64,000 nt of DNA. It comes from Lucinisca nassula (Eukaryota; Mollusca; Bivalvia; Lucinida; Lucinidae). Positions 19,412 through 30,445 of the stretch are shown here, one piece after another (the first letter of the stretch is position 1; each line of letters opens with the position of its first letter). The translations under genes were made by a program, and so were the position numbers. The notes under the pieces are model-generated. The model did no database searches and was not told the origin of the DNA. It worked only from the letters and a program-made list of their open reading frames with translations. The stretch spans positions 119,970,045-120,034,044 of the forward strand of contig OY757024.1 in NCBI GenBank assembly GCA_963580285.1, in the 5' to 3' direction.

Positions 19412-20279
19412 TTTGAAAGAACAGGTAGAAATCCGTTTTGGTCTGTAAAAAATTCTAATGAAGTTTTAAATAAATTGAAATCCAGGCGTTTTCGTGCTTC
19501 AAGTCTGTCTACTTATGATTTTTCCATGCTTTACACTACACTTCCTCATAATCTTATAAAAAAAACTTAATGATTTAATTCAATGGACATTTCATAGGGA
19601 AGACACATCTATCTTGCATGTAATGTAAGATATGACATTTTTCACTTCTGAAGAGCATAAAAATTATACTTTATGGTCATGTCTGGAAGTGTGTGAAGCT
19701 CCCACCTTTGTACTTGACAATATTTACATAAGATTTGGTATTAAGTTATTTAGACAAGTTGTGCGTATTCCGATGGGTACTAATTGCGCATCACTTGTGG
19801 CTGATCTCTTTTTGTTCTGTTATGAGAGAGACTTCATGATGATGTCCCTTTCTGCTGAACCAGTCTGAAATCATTGAAGCTTTTAACTCCACTTCTAGAT
19901 ATTTGGAAGATTTATTGAATATTCATAATACCTATTTCGATGGTTTGATCAGTCAAGTTTACCTACCCCCCCCCCCCCCCACCCAAGAACAACAATTTAA
20001 TAAAAGAAATTCTTCTGAAACCGAGGCCCTGTTTTTGGATTTACATCTATCTATTGTAGACGAGTTTCTTTCTTGTAAAATTTATGATAAACGCGATGAT
20101 TTTGATTTTGAGATTGTAAATTTTCCTTTTTTTGGATGGTGATGGTCCTCGTGCGCCATCCTGTGGCGTTTATATTTCGCAATTAATTCGATTTGCTAGA
20201 GTGTGTAGTCATGTAACTGACTTCAACATTCGTAATACATTGTTAATGGCTAAACTTCTTAATCAGGGTTATCGGTACC
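19412..20279 (+). pseudogene. PLE-1 reverse-transcriptase fragment
   Basis: The order of motifs is NEVLNKLKSRRFRASSLSTY, DFSMLYTTLPHNLIK, IYIRFGIKLFRQVVRIPMGT, NCASLVADLFLFCYERDF, SRYLEDLLNI (YLDD changed to YLED), LFLDLHLSIVDE, YDKRDDFDFEIVNFPF and YGVYISQLIRFARVCS. At least three frameshifts are present. A C-run (19970-19981) adds length variation. It ends at CGGTACC (20273-20279). I assign it tentatively to Penelope-like elements from the overall motif order. I cannot see a GIY-YIG domain. Confidence 0.7.
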
Positions 20280-20757
20280 TGTTTTGATATTGTTCGACAA
20301 GACCGAGTAGGTTACATGATTTTATTAAGGCATAACTGAAACTGATAATATATTTACAAGCATACAATATATTTAACATAAACAATGAGGTACGCCTTTG
20401 TGGGAGGAGCTTAAGCAATGGAAAAGTCATATGATCAAACTGTTTTTCCAAACACATTCCTCTTTCACCGAAAGATGTAATCATGCTCATTAAATGTGTA
20501 ACATGTTTACCAGACTATAGGATCGTGCGTTTCCTGTTAAGCTTTGACACATGAAATAGATTCCAGTTATTTATATCAGTGAAAATAACAAGGCGTAATG
20601 TTTTACGTTTGGATATGTTTAGACAAGTCAGCATTATAACCACAAATCCGCTATAAATGTCGTGATTGAAACTAAGTAATAATCATCATATCTTGGCGGG
20701 GGTTTACCTTTTCGCCCACACCTAGTTCTTGCTGATGCAGTCTGACACCTGATATTT
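20280..20757. other. Unassigned non-coding stretch
   Basis: It is AT-rich. I see no ORF, TIR or repeat shared with the rest of the window. Confidence 0.4.
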
Positions 20758-21067
20758 TCACGTTTTTGATTTATTGTCAGCCGTCTCCGTGGCACAAGGT
20801 AACTTCTGTAAGTGAACGCGATTTCTCCTATATGCCCCATTGTTGGTTTTCACGATATACGTCGTATTTTCGGAATTTCCAATTAACACTGTCCATTCTT
20901 TCTCCCAACGTTTTTCGTGATCGAGTTTGATCCTCACATTGTCGCCCTGTGATAATGCAGGTAAGTTTCGCGCTGCATGACGTTTGTTGAAGAAATATTC
21001 TTGTGCTGGTTTAGCTTTTAAGTGAGTTTCTTTCACTTGTTCATATTTCGCCCACTTTGGAAACAGT
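20758..21067 (-). pseudogene. Gypsy-type Pol C-terminal (integrase tail) fragment
   Basis: The - strand frame reads FPKWAKYEQVKETHLKAKPA, then FFNKRHAARNLPALSQGDNV and RIKLD, then YIVKTNNGAYRRNRVHLQKL. This FNKRH...L..GD.VR...Y.V....G...RRNR.HL signature closes many Ty3/gypsy polyproteins. It is cut off by a (TATC)n tract upstream. Confidence 0.7.
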
Positions 21068-21072
21068 TTCTC

Positions 21073-21192
<120 letters not shown>

Positions 21193-21493
21193 TGGCAGGA
21201 GGTGTGTGTTGGAGTTAGTAAAAACTAAAGTGAGAAGACTAAGAGACCTGGCACAGGGTGTCAGGTGGGTGAAAAAAAAAAGATAAAGATTTATGGTTAA
21301 AATGTTAGCAGGTGAGAGCAGAGTAAAAGATGGGTTAAAAACAAAATTGCCAGCTTAGTACGGAATACCGGTCACTGCGCTCTTATACTGATCTTAGTCA
21401 GGAAGAGTAGCGATGTGAGCAAGTAACCGGTTCCAGAGGGTGATGCAATGGGGATAGAAAGAGAACTTTAAGTAATCAGAATTAGCCTGAAAA
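21193..21493. other. Unassigned spacer
   Basis: Near 21415-21480, reverse-strand traces of a LINE C-terminal domain (LWNRLP-like, with GGTTCCAGAGGGTGATGC) are suggested but not convincing. Confidence 0.35.
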
Positions 21494-22124
21494 GTAGAAG
21501 TAAAACAAAGATCAGGAATTGATACAATTAACTTACTCCACCCATAAAAGACACCAAAGGGAAAGAAATACAAACATTAAGCGACCAGACCATAATGGAA
21601 ACCTAAACAAAGGAAGGCCATAAGGACAGTTCCTTTCCCACAAAATGGCCATATGGCCATCCAAAATTAAAAGACACAAGTGATACACACAGTAAGTAAC
21701 AAACAACAACATAAATAAATCGCCACAGAAGAGCCGCCTTGGAACGGTCAGTGGAAGATTTCCACTGGGGGGATTAAATCGACCCTACGTGGCCACAACC
21801 CCCGCCACCACCCCCGTCGCGATTTAGACAAACAACCCGCCCAGCCCGCATGAAGGCATCCCAACCCACCAGTACAACATATCCGTGAACACAAAAAATC
21901 AAAGAACCACAGAGGCGAGACAACGGTGAGGACTCGACAGCAAGAAACCACCGAAACGCTGGAGCAAAAGAAAACCAACAGCCAGACCCCGACGGGCCCG
22001 ACTAGAGACAGAGCATCAGGCACCAACCAACACCACCAAGAATTAGATCTCTCTAACTCCCAACAAACCCCTACGTTGGAGCCGCCACAGAATCCGAGGC
22101 ATGACCCACCGGCGTGCAATTAAA
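21494..22124 (-). mobile_element. PLE-1 partial unit (tandem, downstream copy)
   Basis: The - strand starts at the last codons of the PLE-1 ORF (TTTAATTGCACGCCGG) and runs to the terminus TTTTACTTCTAC. It abuts head-to-tail with the longer unit that ends at 22125, the partial tandem arrangement typical of Penelope-like elements. It is more diverged than its neighbour. A 123-codon ORF here is spurious. Confidence 0.75.
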
Positions 22125-23492
22125 GTAGAAGTAAAACAAAGATCAGGAATTGATACAATTAACTAACTCCACCCATAAAAGACACCAAAGGGAAAGAAAT
22201 ACAAACACTAAGCGACCAGACCATAATGGAAACTTAAACAGAGGAAGGCCATAAGGACAGTTACTTTCCCACAAAATGGCCATATGGCCATCCAAAACCA
22301 AGAGACACAAGCGACACACATAGCAAGCAACAAACAACAACATAAATAAATCGCCACAGAAGAGCCGCCTTGGAACGGTCAGTGGAAGATTTCCACTGGG
22401 GGGCTTAAATCGATTTCACGTGGCCACAATCCTCGCCCTTACTTCCGTCGCGATTTAGACAAATATTTTGTTAAGTCCGCATGAAGGCCTCCTAACTCAT
22501 CAGTGCAACATCTCCGTGAACACAAAAATCAAAGAACCACAGAGGTGAGACAACGGTGAGGACTCGACAGCAAAAAACCACTGAAATGCTGGAGCAAAAG
22601 AAAGCCAACAGTTAGACTCCGATGAGCCCGACCAGAGACAGAGCATCAGGCACCAACCAGCATTATCTCTCTAATTCTCAATTAGCCTTTACGTTGGAGC
22701 CGTCATAGAATCTGAGGCCTGACCCACCGGCGTGCAATTAAAGAGGGAAGCAAAGTTGCCAACCGTGATTGGGTTAACTACCATGCATGCAGTCTGTCGT
22801 ATAATATCCATGTTGTACCCAATCTTTTTATATCGAAGAATGATTTTACGAAATTGGGTGCTGAAGTCATTGCGGTTATATATTTTTTCTGAATTTATAT
22901 ACTAAGTCACCATAAAATTCGGGTTCCGATAGACCTTGTTGCAGAAGAGATTTAAGTCCAATATTGAATTTTGAAATTAAATCAGAATGGCGTCTATAAA
23001 ATTTTGAGAAAGGCTTTGCGTAGTTTATGGTACCGATAACCCTGATTAAGGAGTTTAGCCGTTAATAATTTATTACGATTGTTGAAGTCAGTTACATGAC
23101 TACACACTCTAGCAAATCGAATTAATTGCGAAATATAAACGCCATAGGATGGCGCACGAGGAACATCACCATCCAAAAAAGGAAAATTTACAATCTCAAA
23201 ATCAAAGTCATCGCGTTTATCATAAATTTTGCACGAAACAAATCCATCTACAATAGATAGATGTAAATCCAAAAACGGGGCCTCGGTATCAGAAGAATTT
23301 GCTTTATTTAACTGAAGTTCTAGGGGGTAAATCTGACTGATCAAACCATCAAAATAGGTATTATCAATATTTAATAAATCATCTAAATATCTAGAAGTAG
23401 AGCTAAAAGCTTCAATAATTTCAGATTGGTTATCAATGGAAAGCGACAAAATGAAGTCTCTTTCATAACAATACAATAACAGATCAGCCACA
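22125..23492 (-). pseudogene. PLE-1 copy with RT C-terminal half and full 3' region
   Basis: The - strand ORF from 23492 reads LVADLLLYCYERDFILSLS, the catalytic SRYLDDLLNID, then TYFDGLISQIYPLELQLNK, FLDLHLSIVDGF, YDKRDDFDFEIVNFPFLDGD, YGVYISQLIRFARVCS and YRYHKLRKAF. A frameshift near 22995 leads into the C-terminus ending at the stop 22689-22691. The 3' region (22688-22125) contains the CACTGATGAGTTAGGAGG segment and the terminus TTTACTTCTAC. It is 5'-truncated at about 23492. Confidence 0.75.
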
Positions 23493-23639
23493 AGAGGTGA
23501 AGTTGCCTAAAGAATAGTGGGTGCATGTGTCGTGTAAAGCTTGTTGGTGTTTGTTTGTAGTATGGGAGTTCAATTGCAACTTTGTTGTGTATTATTTTAT
23601 AGAACATGATGAGACTTGCGTCATATCTGCGATGTTCAA

Positions 23640-24045
23640 GATATCTCCATCCCTAGTCATTCTACACGGCTGTCACATTCGAGAGAGGAGAGTACTCATG
23701 CTTGACCAATCTGGCAGCACGTCTCTGCATCTGTTCCACCTTCGTAACATTCGTCTTGGTGTGAGGGCTCCAGAAGGTCGAAGCGTATTCCACCTGTGGG
23801 CGGACCATAGACATGTAGGTTAGTTCTTGGACTCTCTCATTCTTAGTGGTGATGTTGCGTTTGAGAAAACCTAAAGATTTGTTAGCAGAGGATCACTCGA
23901 GAGATATGAGTGTTGTAGCTAAGATCGGAGGAGAGATCAAGACAAAGATATTTTGCATCAGAGACAGACTCGAGGACCTGGCCATGGTGTTTATACTGCG
24001 GAAACCACCAATCGGTGATGCTTTCGTTTGGAATTTCCCTCCCAG
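23640..24045 (-). pseudogene. LINE-C fragment (L2/CR1-like RT C-terminal region)
   Basis: The - strand reads HGQVLESVSDAKYL, SYNTHISRV, SANKSLGFLKRNITTKNERV, YMSMVRPQVEYASTFWSPHT and VEQMQRRAARLVKHEYSPLS. This is the thumb/C-terminal block of CR1/L2-group LINEs but a different family from A and B. One frameshift occurs near 23905. Confidence 0.7.
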
Positions 24046-25795
24046 AGGATGATATGGAACTTCCAAAGTTCTACTGGATTCCTAAGCTTCACAAGAACCC
24101 ATACAAGTAGAGATATATCGCGGGTTATGCTAGTTGCTCAACCAAGCCTCTTTCACAGATCCTAACACGAATCCTTACTGCAGTTAAAGATGGCCTTTAG
24201 AAATATTGTGACACTGCATATGCCAGGAGTGGTGTGAATCAGATGTGGATCTTGAAAAACCCCAAATAGCTTCTAGAACATCTTCAGTCACAGTCTTTTC
24301 TCTCAGTAAACAGCATAAAATCTTTCGATTTCTCAACGCTCTACACAACTATTCCTCATGATAAATTGAAATCTAAACTCAAGGAAATCATAAATCAATG
24401 TTTTTTCCATAAGAATGGTAACCGTCTCTACCAGTATGTTGTCCTTGTCTACAAAGACACATACTTCGTTCGAGATCACTCTGATGTACCACAAAAGTAC
24501 ACTGATGCAGATGTCATAAGAATGCTGGAATATCTAATTGACAATATTTTCTTGGAGTTCAGTGGCCTATTATTTCAGCAAATAATTGGCATACCAATGG
24601 GTAACAACTGTGCACCGTTGCTTGCCGACTTATTCTTGTACTCGTATGAGGCGGAGTTTGTACAAGGCCTCCTCAAAGCAGGCAAGAAACGCCTTGCACA
24701 ACAATTCAATTTCACCTACAGATATATAGATGATTTATTGTCTCTAAAAATGCAAAATTTGCAGAGTACTTGGAATTCATCTATCCACGTGAACTTGAAA
24801 TTAAGGAAACAACAGAGACTGCAACCTCCTCCTCATACTTGGATTATTATCTCTATATTGACAACGGGACGGTTCCTACTAGGCGTACGATAAACGAGAT
24901 GACTTCAATTTTCCCATTGGTAACTTTCCTTTCCTGAGCATTAATATCCCGTCTGCACCAGCATATGGAGTTTACGTTTCACAGTTAATCCGTTATGTTA
25001 GATAGTAGAAGTAAAACAAAGATCAGGAATCGATACAATTAACTTACTCCACCCATCAAAGACACCAAAGGGAAAGAAATACAAACAATAAGCGACCAGA
25101 CCATAATGGAAACTTAAACAAAGGAAGGCCATAAGGACAGTTACTTTCCCACAAAATGGCCATATGGCCATCCAAAATTAAAAGACACAAGTGATACACA
25201 CAGTAAGTAACAAACAACAACATAAATAAATCGCCACAGAAGAACCGCCTTGGCACGGTCAGTGGAAAGATTTCCACTGGGGGGCTTAAATCGATTTTAC
25301 GTGGCCACAATCCTCGCCCTTACTTCCGCCGCGATTTAGACAAATAATTTGTTCAGTCCGCATGAAGGCCTCCTAACTCATCAGTGCAACATCTCCGTGA
25401 ACAAGAGCCTGTTACAAGTATCAGGACTTTATGGAACGTGGGAAGGTGCTCACTACCAGGTAGTTATGCCAGGGGTATAAAAAAAAACTGGTATCAACAC
25501 TAAAGAAAGTCTATGGGAGGCACCATGATTTTGTTGATCCGTACAATGTGGCCATTTGCAGAATTATTTCTGATATGTTTGCCAATGGAAAGCCATAGGA
25601 AGACTTCCAAAATCTCGGACATACCCTTCTCGGCATTTACACCTTTTCTTCGCTCGGGTCGATGGGCGTGGTGGGCGAAGCTTGCTTACCAAGTAATGCT
25701 CAATATCCGCGGACGCCTGATTACACTCTTCTGGAGTCCATGCCTGTTGATCTGACCATTGATATTTGCCATTTTGTCTATGGATTAACGATTTT
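24046..25795 (+). pseudogene. PLE-2 reverse transcriptase, split by a PLE-1 tail
   Basis: The + strand reads ELPKFYWIPKLHKNPYK, then stops at three codons. It continues SFDFSTLYTTIPHDKLKSKL, IIGIPMGNNCAPLLADLFLY, catalytic YRYIDDLLS, DKRDDFNFPIGNFPF and YGVYVSQLIRYV. PLE-1 sequence occupies 25005-25402. PLE-2 then continues DFMERGKVL, LKKVYGRHHDFVDPYNVAIC, VVGEACLPSNAQYPRTPDYT and a stop near 25795. The family is distinct from PLE-1 (YIDD versus YLDD). The Penelope-like class is my best assignment. Confidence 0.7.
25005..25402 (-). mobile_element. PLE-1 3'-end fragment inserted in PLE-2
   Basis: The - strand reads from TGTTCACGGAGATGTTGCAC through CTGATGAGTTAGGAGGCC to the terminus TTTTACTTCTAC. 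The surrounding PLE-2 frame (QLIRYVR, then DFMERG) is continuous once it is removed. Confidence 0.8.
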
Positions 25796-25849
25796 GGATT
25801 AACGCTTTGGTACTACGACCTAAACTACTTAATAACATCTCTGTTTCGT

Positions 25850-26711
25850 GTTATATGTAGCACCTGGCATTTTGAGGGATTTAACTCCATGTCCCAGTCA
25901 CGCTCCCACTCCTGCAATCTATCTAGGTCTTGTTGGAGAGATTCACAGTCAGATAGAGAGTTTATAGTAAGATATATTGCCGTGTCATCGGCAAAAAGAC
26001 GCACCTGAGATTTGGAGACAGAAGAGGGAAGTTCATTGATATAGGCAAGAAAGAAGAGGGGCCAAGGGCTTATCCTTGGGGAACCCCAGAAGTGAAAGGA
26101 ACCTCAGTCGAACAGTCGCCATCAAGAACAACAGACTGACTCCTGCCAGAGAGGAAGGATCGAGTCCAGTTGAGGATTTGTGGAGAGACGCCATACTCCT
26201 GTAGATTTAGCAGCAGTTTCTGATGGTTGACTTTGTCGAAAGCCTTGCTAAAGTCTAAAAGAACCAGATCAGTTTGTTTTCCAGAAGAGATATTTTTAGC
26301 AAGATTTTTCTGTGAGTTCGATTTATTGAGTCTTGGAGGAACGTTTTTCCCGAAAGCCATGTTGGAGCTCGTAGAGGATGTTGTAAGAAGTAAAGTGCGA
26401 AGAAAGATGGGAGGCCACTATATGTTCAAGAATTTTACAGAGAATGCAAGTTAAAGAGATTGGCCGATAGTTTGCCGGGTCACTGGTGTCGCCTTCTTGT
26501 AGAGTGGACAGACGTTTGCCTTGGTCCAGTCGCTTGGAACCTCACCTGTAGACAGAGACTTTTGAAAGAGGAGGGTGATGATCTCTGCCAGCTCGTGTCT
26601 AAGCTCTTTCAGCAACACTGGTTTAATTTGATCCGGGCCCGCAGCTTTGTCGGGTTTGAGGTTGCCTAAGAGTTTCAGTACACCTTCTTTGCCGACAGAG
26701 ATATCAGGCAT
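25850..26711 (-). pseudogene. LINE-D reverse transcriptase fragment
   Basis: The - strand reads MPDISVGKEGVLKLLGNLKP, DKAAGPDQIKPVLLKEL, VPSDWTKANVCPLYKK and, after a frameshift, SSGKQTDLVLLDFSKAFDKV, SFLSGRSQSVVLDG and FTSGVPQG. After another shift it continues PLLFLAYINELPSSVSKSQV, RLFADDTAIYLTIN and LDRLQEWERDWDMELNPSKC. The motifs are in the order of a CR1/L2/Jockey-group RT with intact FADD. Both the endonuclease and the C-terminus are missing. It may be the same family as LINE-C. Confidence 0.75.
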
Positions 26712-26721
26712 CTGAGGCTCC

Positions 26722-26900
26722 TATGAGCAAGGAACCTGTATACGCGGATTTCTACCGGTCATGAGTTCTGAAGAAGGAAATCTATATCCTGTTGCAGTAG
26801 GAGGAGTGCACCGATATGTCCTTATTGCAACAAACACATCTTTCTGTCTTTCACATCCCGGTTGGTCGGGCTTAAGATTATATGACGGTTCCGTAAAAAA
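26722..26900 (-). pseudogene. Gypsy-type integrase fragment
   Basis: The - strand reads VFVAIRTYRCTPPTATGYRF then PSSELMTGRNPRIQVP. The YR.TPH.ATG.SP.ELM.GR signature is characteristic of Ty3/gypsy integrases. Only about 60 codons remain. It lies next to the 5' end of LINE-D. Confidence 0.55.
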
Positions 26901-26934
26901 CATAAATGGAATTTTATTTTATTTTAGTAGTCTT

Positions 26935-28272
26935 TATGTTGGTTGGCGCCTGAAGCTCCGTCTTTGGTCGGGCCCCTCGGAGTCTAACTGTTGGTTTTCT
27001 TTTGCTCCAGCAATTCTGTTGTTGTATGCTGTCGAGTCCTCATCCTTTTTTCATCTCTGTATTTTTTTTTTATATTTTTATGTTCTCGGAGATGTTACAC
27101 TGATGAGTTCGGAAGCCTTCATGCGGACTAAACAAAATTAGTGTATACCGCGACAGAGGTAAGGCGAGGATTACGCCGTTCCAAGGCGGTTCTTCTGTGG
27201 CGGTTTATTTATGTTGTTGTTTGTTACTTACTGTGCGTATCACTTGTGTCTTTTTATTTTGGATGACCATTTGGCCATTTTGTGGGAAAGTAACTGTCCT
27301 TATGGCCTTCTTTTGCTATAAATATAACGAACCTGTTAAATCTATCATTTTTAATTTCAATAAACTTGTTTCAGATCTTGATATTGATACTAATACTCTT
27401 GATTCATGTGATTGTAAAAACTCAGTGTATTGCTATCCTGCTGCTGGTCATGTAATTACTGGCAATTTGAAAAATATTCCTGATTCTAGGATAAGGAATA
27501 TAATTTCTAAAGGACCGAAATATCGGTTTCCTTTTAAAATCGATTTCAGTAAATGTAGAGATGAAATCGCTGCTGCCTTGAATGAATTCGGTAATCGATG
27601 GTGTAAGCGAGAGTATGTTGAGCATAAAGCCCTCAAGGACTGGAAACTTAGCATTTTATAACTAGTAAATAAACGCATTTCTTTCTATTCTCAAAATACT
27701 AACTTATTACATCCTAAGCCTAAGACGTCTTTACGTCATCTTAAACTAGGTATTCAAGAATTTCATAAGAAGTTTGTTTTGGCCCCTGCAGACAAGGCCG
27801 CTAACAACGTCGTCGTTGTGTGAGGGCTCCACTATGTTAACACGCTTAAGCAGGAGCTTGGTGGTACTAAGGCCTATGAACTTCAGCCTGTAGCCGAAGA
27901 GAGGGTAATAGTAGATGAACATATTTGTCATTCAGCCATTCAGTTTGCTGTGTGTGTTACAGAAGGCCAAGACAAGCTTCCTACGCTATACTGGTTACCT
28001 AAACTTCATGAAAGACCTTACAAAGCACGGTTTATTGCAAATTCTAGCTCTTGCACTACCACTGAACTTTCTAAATTATTAACTTCCTGTCTTACTGCCA
28101 TTAAAATGCACGTGATTAAATATTGTGATAAATTCTTTGAAAGATCAGGAAGAAATCTGTTTTCGTCTATAAAAATCGAATGAGGTTTTTAAAAAATCGA
28201 ATGTTGGTTTTCTTTTGCTCCAGCAATTCTGTTGTTGTATGCCGTCGAGTCCTCAACCTTGTTTCATCTCTG
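26935..28272 (+). mobile_element. PLE-1 unit with upstream repeat (pseudo-LTR-like), mid-ORF and a second tail piece
   Basis: Positions 26935-27308 are PLE-1 3' region sequence, including CACTGATGAGTTCGGAAGCC. They run directly into coding sequence: FNFNKLVSDLDIDTNTLDSC, PFKIDFSKCRDEI, FHKKFVLAPADKAANNVVVV, LPTLYWLPKLHERPYKARFI and ERSGRNLFSSIK. After 28196 another piece of the 3' region follows (to about 28272). A 3' region placed before the ORF matches the Penelope pseudo-LTR layout. Stops at 27660 and 27823 and the truncation make it dead. Confidence 0.65.
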
Positions 28273-28945
28273 TATGACACCCACGCTGAATGACACCGAC
28301 CACACCAAACCTCATCCGCCAACCGGACTCCCACTGTGCAAGTCGATCTAGGTCATCTTGTAAAACAAGACAGTCAGAAGGAGAACATATGTTCATATAC
28401 AGGACACAATCATTAGCAAACAAACGGACCGATGGTCTGATATTATCAGGGAGATCATTGATGAAAACCAAGAAGAGGACCGTCCAAGCACCGAACTCCG
28501 GGGAACCTCAGACAAACAGGGACCGGACCAGATGCCCGGCCATCAAGCACAACCCTCCCCGAGCGCCCAGAGAGCCATGAGCCAATCCACCCACGTGTGG
28601 ATCCTCTTATCCCATAGTACTCCAGTCCACACAACACCCCCCCCCCCATCCCGCGATGAACCCCGCCAAAGGCCTTAGCGAAGTCCATGGTGATCAAGCC
28701 AGTCCGCCTGCGGCCACGGCCCCACCCAGACTGTCCACAATGTCACGGCAAAATTGAACTAGTTGCGCTTCACGAGACCCCCGACTCCGGAAACCACGCC
28801 GACACCAATCAAGAACGCTCCGAAAGGCCAGGTGCCTGCCGATATCTCTTACTAATATATGCTCTAGGGCTTTGCAGCAGATGCATGCCAGCGACACTGG
28901 TATTTCTTTCTCTTTCTTTCTACTTATACTGCCATCGTTCACATC
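28264..28945 (-). pseudogene. LINE-E reverse transcriptase fragment (mutated active site)
   Basis: The - strand reads IPVSLACICCKALEHILVRD, QLVQFCRDIVDSL, ITMDFAKAFGGVH, SWLSGRSGRVVLDG and INDLPDNIRPSVRLFANDCV. The catalytic FADD is FAND, an Asp-to-Asn change. It is GC-richer than its neighbours. There are two or three frameshifts. It is an old CR1/L2-group LINE. Confidence 0.65.
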
Positions 28946-29040
28946 AGAACGTTACTCGCAGGTGTACTTTACATACACACCAGGTTTGCAAGCTGAAAGC
29001 CTACACAGTAATCATATAATTTAGGTAGGGCCTTTCTTTG
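28946..29040. other. Short unassigned spacer
   Basis: I see nothing here that I recognise. Confidence 0.3.
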
Positions 29041-29245
29041 AGTGTTTGTATCGCTTATATTATTTTCCTTTGGATAGCCAATTCGCCATTTTGTGGGAAA
29101 GTAACTGTCCTTTTGGCTTTCCGTTGTTTATGTTTCCATTAGGATCTGTTGTTTCATGTTTGTGTTTCTTTCTCTTTGGTGTCTCTGATGGGAGCTGTGA
29201 GTTAATTTTATCGATTCCTGATCATTGCATTCACTTCTATTTAAC
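29041..29245 (+). mobile_element. PLE-1 3'-end fragment (diverged)
   Basis: CCATTTTGTGGGAAAGTAAC, then TTCTTTCTCTTTGGTGTCTC and GAGTTAATTTTATCGATTCC, match the PLE-1 terminus with substitutions. The last bases are altered (CATTCACTTCTATTT). Confidence 0.7.
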
Positions 29246-29421
29246 CTGCATGAGCCGCACTGCACAGAGGTCCTCCAGTTAACGTCCCGATTCGAAGGAC
29301 AGTAACTGAGGTAATGGCCAAATATGACCAACTCAGTATAAGAAGATCAGAATCAGAATCAGAATTGTTACTGGTGACACATCAAATGACCTTCATACAC
29401 CAGGACCTGTGATATGTGAAG

Positions 29422-30063
29422 TTAGTCCCTAGCTCTAACCAAAGAGGTAAACTTAGCTACACAATCCTCAGCACCTTCAGCCGTCGAAATAATCGAATCG
29501 GGAAGGGCATTCCAATCTCTAATGGTTCGGGGGAAGAACGATTCTTTGTAAATGTCCGTTCTTGCAGTAAGGGTCTGAAATGTCATTAAATGGTGCTTTC
29601 TACAGTGCTTAGCCGGGGGAACAAGGTCATCTGTTGGAATGCAGGCAGCACCCTTTAGACCTTTGTATAAGAGTATGAGTCTACTGTCTCTTCTCCTTTT
29701 CTTGAGAGACTCCCATCTTAATTTTCCTAGAATTCCAGTCATACTCCCAGTTTCAAAGCAGTAATTGCCTGTTACAAATCTTGCAGCTCTATCCTTAACT
29801 TTTTCAGTTTCTTCATTAAGGACCACTCCGCTTTGGTCCCAGATGCAACTACCATATTCCAAGATTGGGCAAACAAGTCCCCTGTATGCTGTCTCTTTCA
29901 CATCCTGAGGACACTGATGAAGATTTCGTCTAAGGAAACCAAGTGTTCTTTTCGCCTTTGTACACATGTTGCTAATGTGAGTGATTGTCACATTTTCGAG
30001 GAACGTTCCCTCTAAACTGTTAGAAGCCTCAACTTTATTAGATCCCTTCCTTATTATCTGCAT
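29422..30063 (-). pseudogene. LINE-A copy 4 C-terminal coding part
   Basis: The - strand ORF reads MQIIRKGSNKVEASNSLEG and then has a deletion (the SIKYLGVTI region is missing). It continues HISNMCTKAKRTLGFLRRNL, YGSCIWDQSGVVLNEE and the C-terminus to SLVRARD and a stop. It forms one open frame of 213 codons. Confidence 0.85.
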
Positions 30064-30190
30064 AATATTGCATTTAACTGGCTGAAATCTTATGCCCCAT
30101 TTTCGGGCCCAACATCCTAATCTATCTATGTCAGCCTGAAGTTTCAGTAGTCAGCTGTATCTCTAATTTCCCGGTAACAAACCAGTCGTC

Positions 30191-30327
30191 TTTTTTTTTT
30201 TTTTTTTGGTTTGGGTTTTACGGCCCTTTCAAGATTATTTCACTCATATCGAGCCGATCGTTAATCAGAGGTGGGCGAAAACCGGAGTACCCGGAGAAAA
30301 ACCACCTGACCTTCCGTTGCAGAACTT
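30191..30327. mobile_element. Small repeat inserted in LINE-A copy 4
   Basis: A T17 run is followed by GGTTTGGGTTTTACGGCCC and GCGAAAACCGGAGTACCCGG, then GAAAAACCACCTGACCTTCC. LINE sequence flanks both sides, but the segment encoding FADD has been lost, so the insertion was accompanied by a deletion. No ORF is present. Confidence 0.6.
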
Positions 30328-30445
30328 GGAGAACAATAGAGGACCAAGAACAGTCCCTTGCGGGACTCCAGACATACTGAAGATTCACCATTAACAACAA
30401 CGCGCTGTTTTCTGTAGCAAAGGAAGGAATCTATCCATTTGAGAG

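Larger units (their letters stand above)
17764..19415 (+). pseudogene. LINE-A copy 2: PHD tail and endonuclease, with SINE and retrozyme inserts
   Basis: The copy starts inside the second PHD finger (EYGTLVN...CNWICP, frame broken by a missing base). It continues FSDSFFDECIELSKPNRFEA to LTADENK, where SINE1 copy 2 is inserted, then VKG, where a retrozyme is inserted. It resumes at NGIRGKILELLAFLDTSQPH, QETRID, HGGGVMLLIHRD, VLGDLNFRDIAWPDR (catalytic Asp retained), TRDKNTLDLILTTLPG and SDHDIVSG. There is a frameshift near 18945 and a stop at 19187. At about 19415 it joins a PLE-1 fragment across a shared TTTGAAAGA. Confidence 0.85.

Noticed and set aside
21748..22119. 123-codon Trp/Cys-rich reverse ORF
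   Set aside because: It covers the PLE-1 stop codon and 3' UTR, and other copies of the same sequence are not open.
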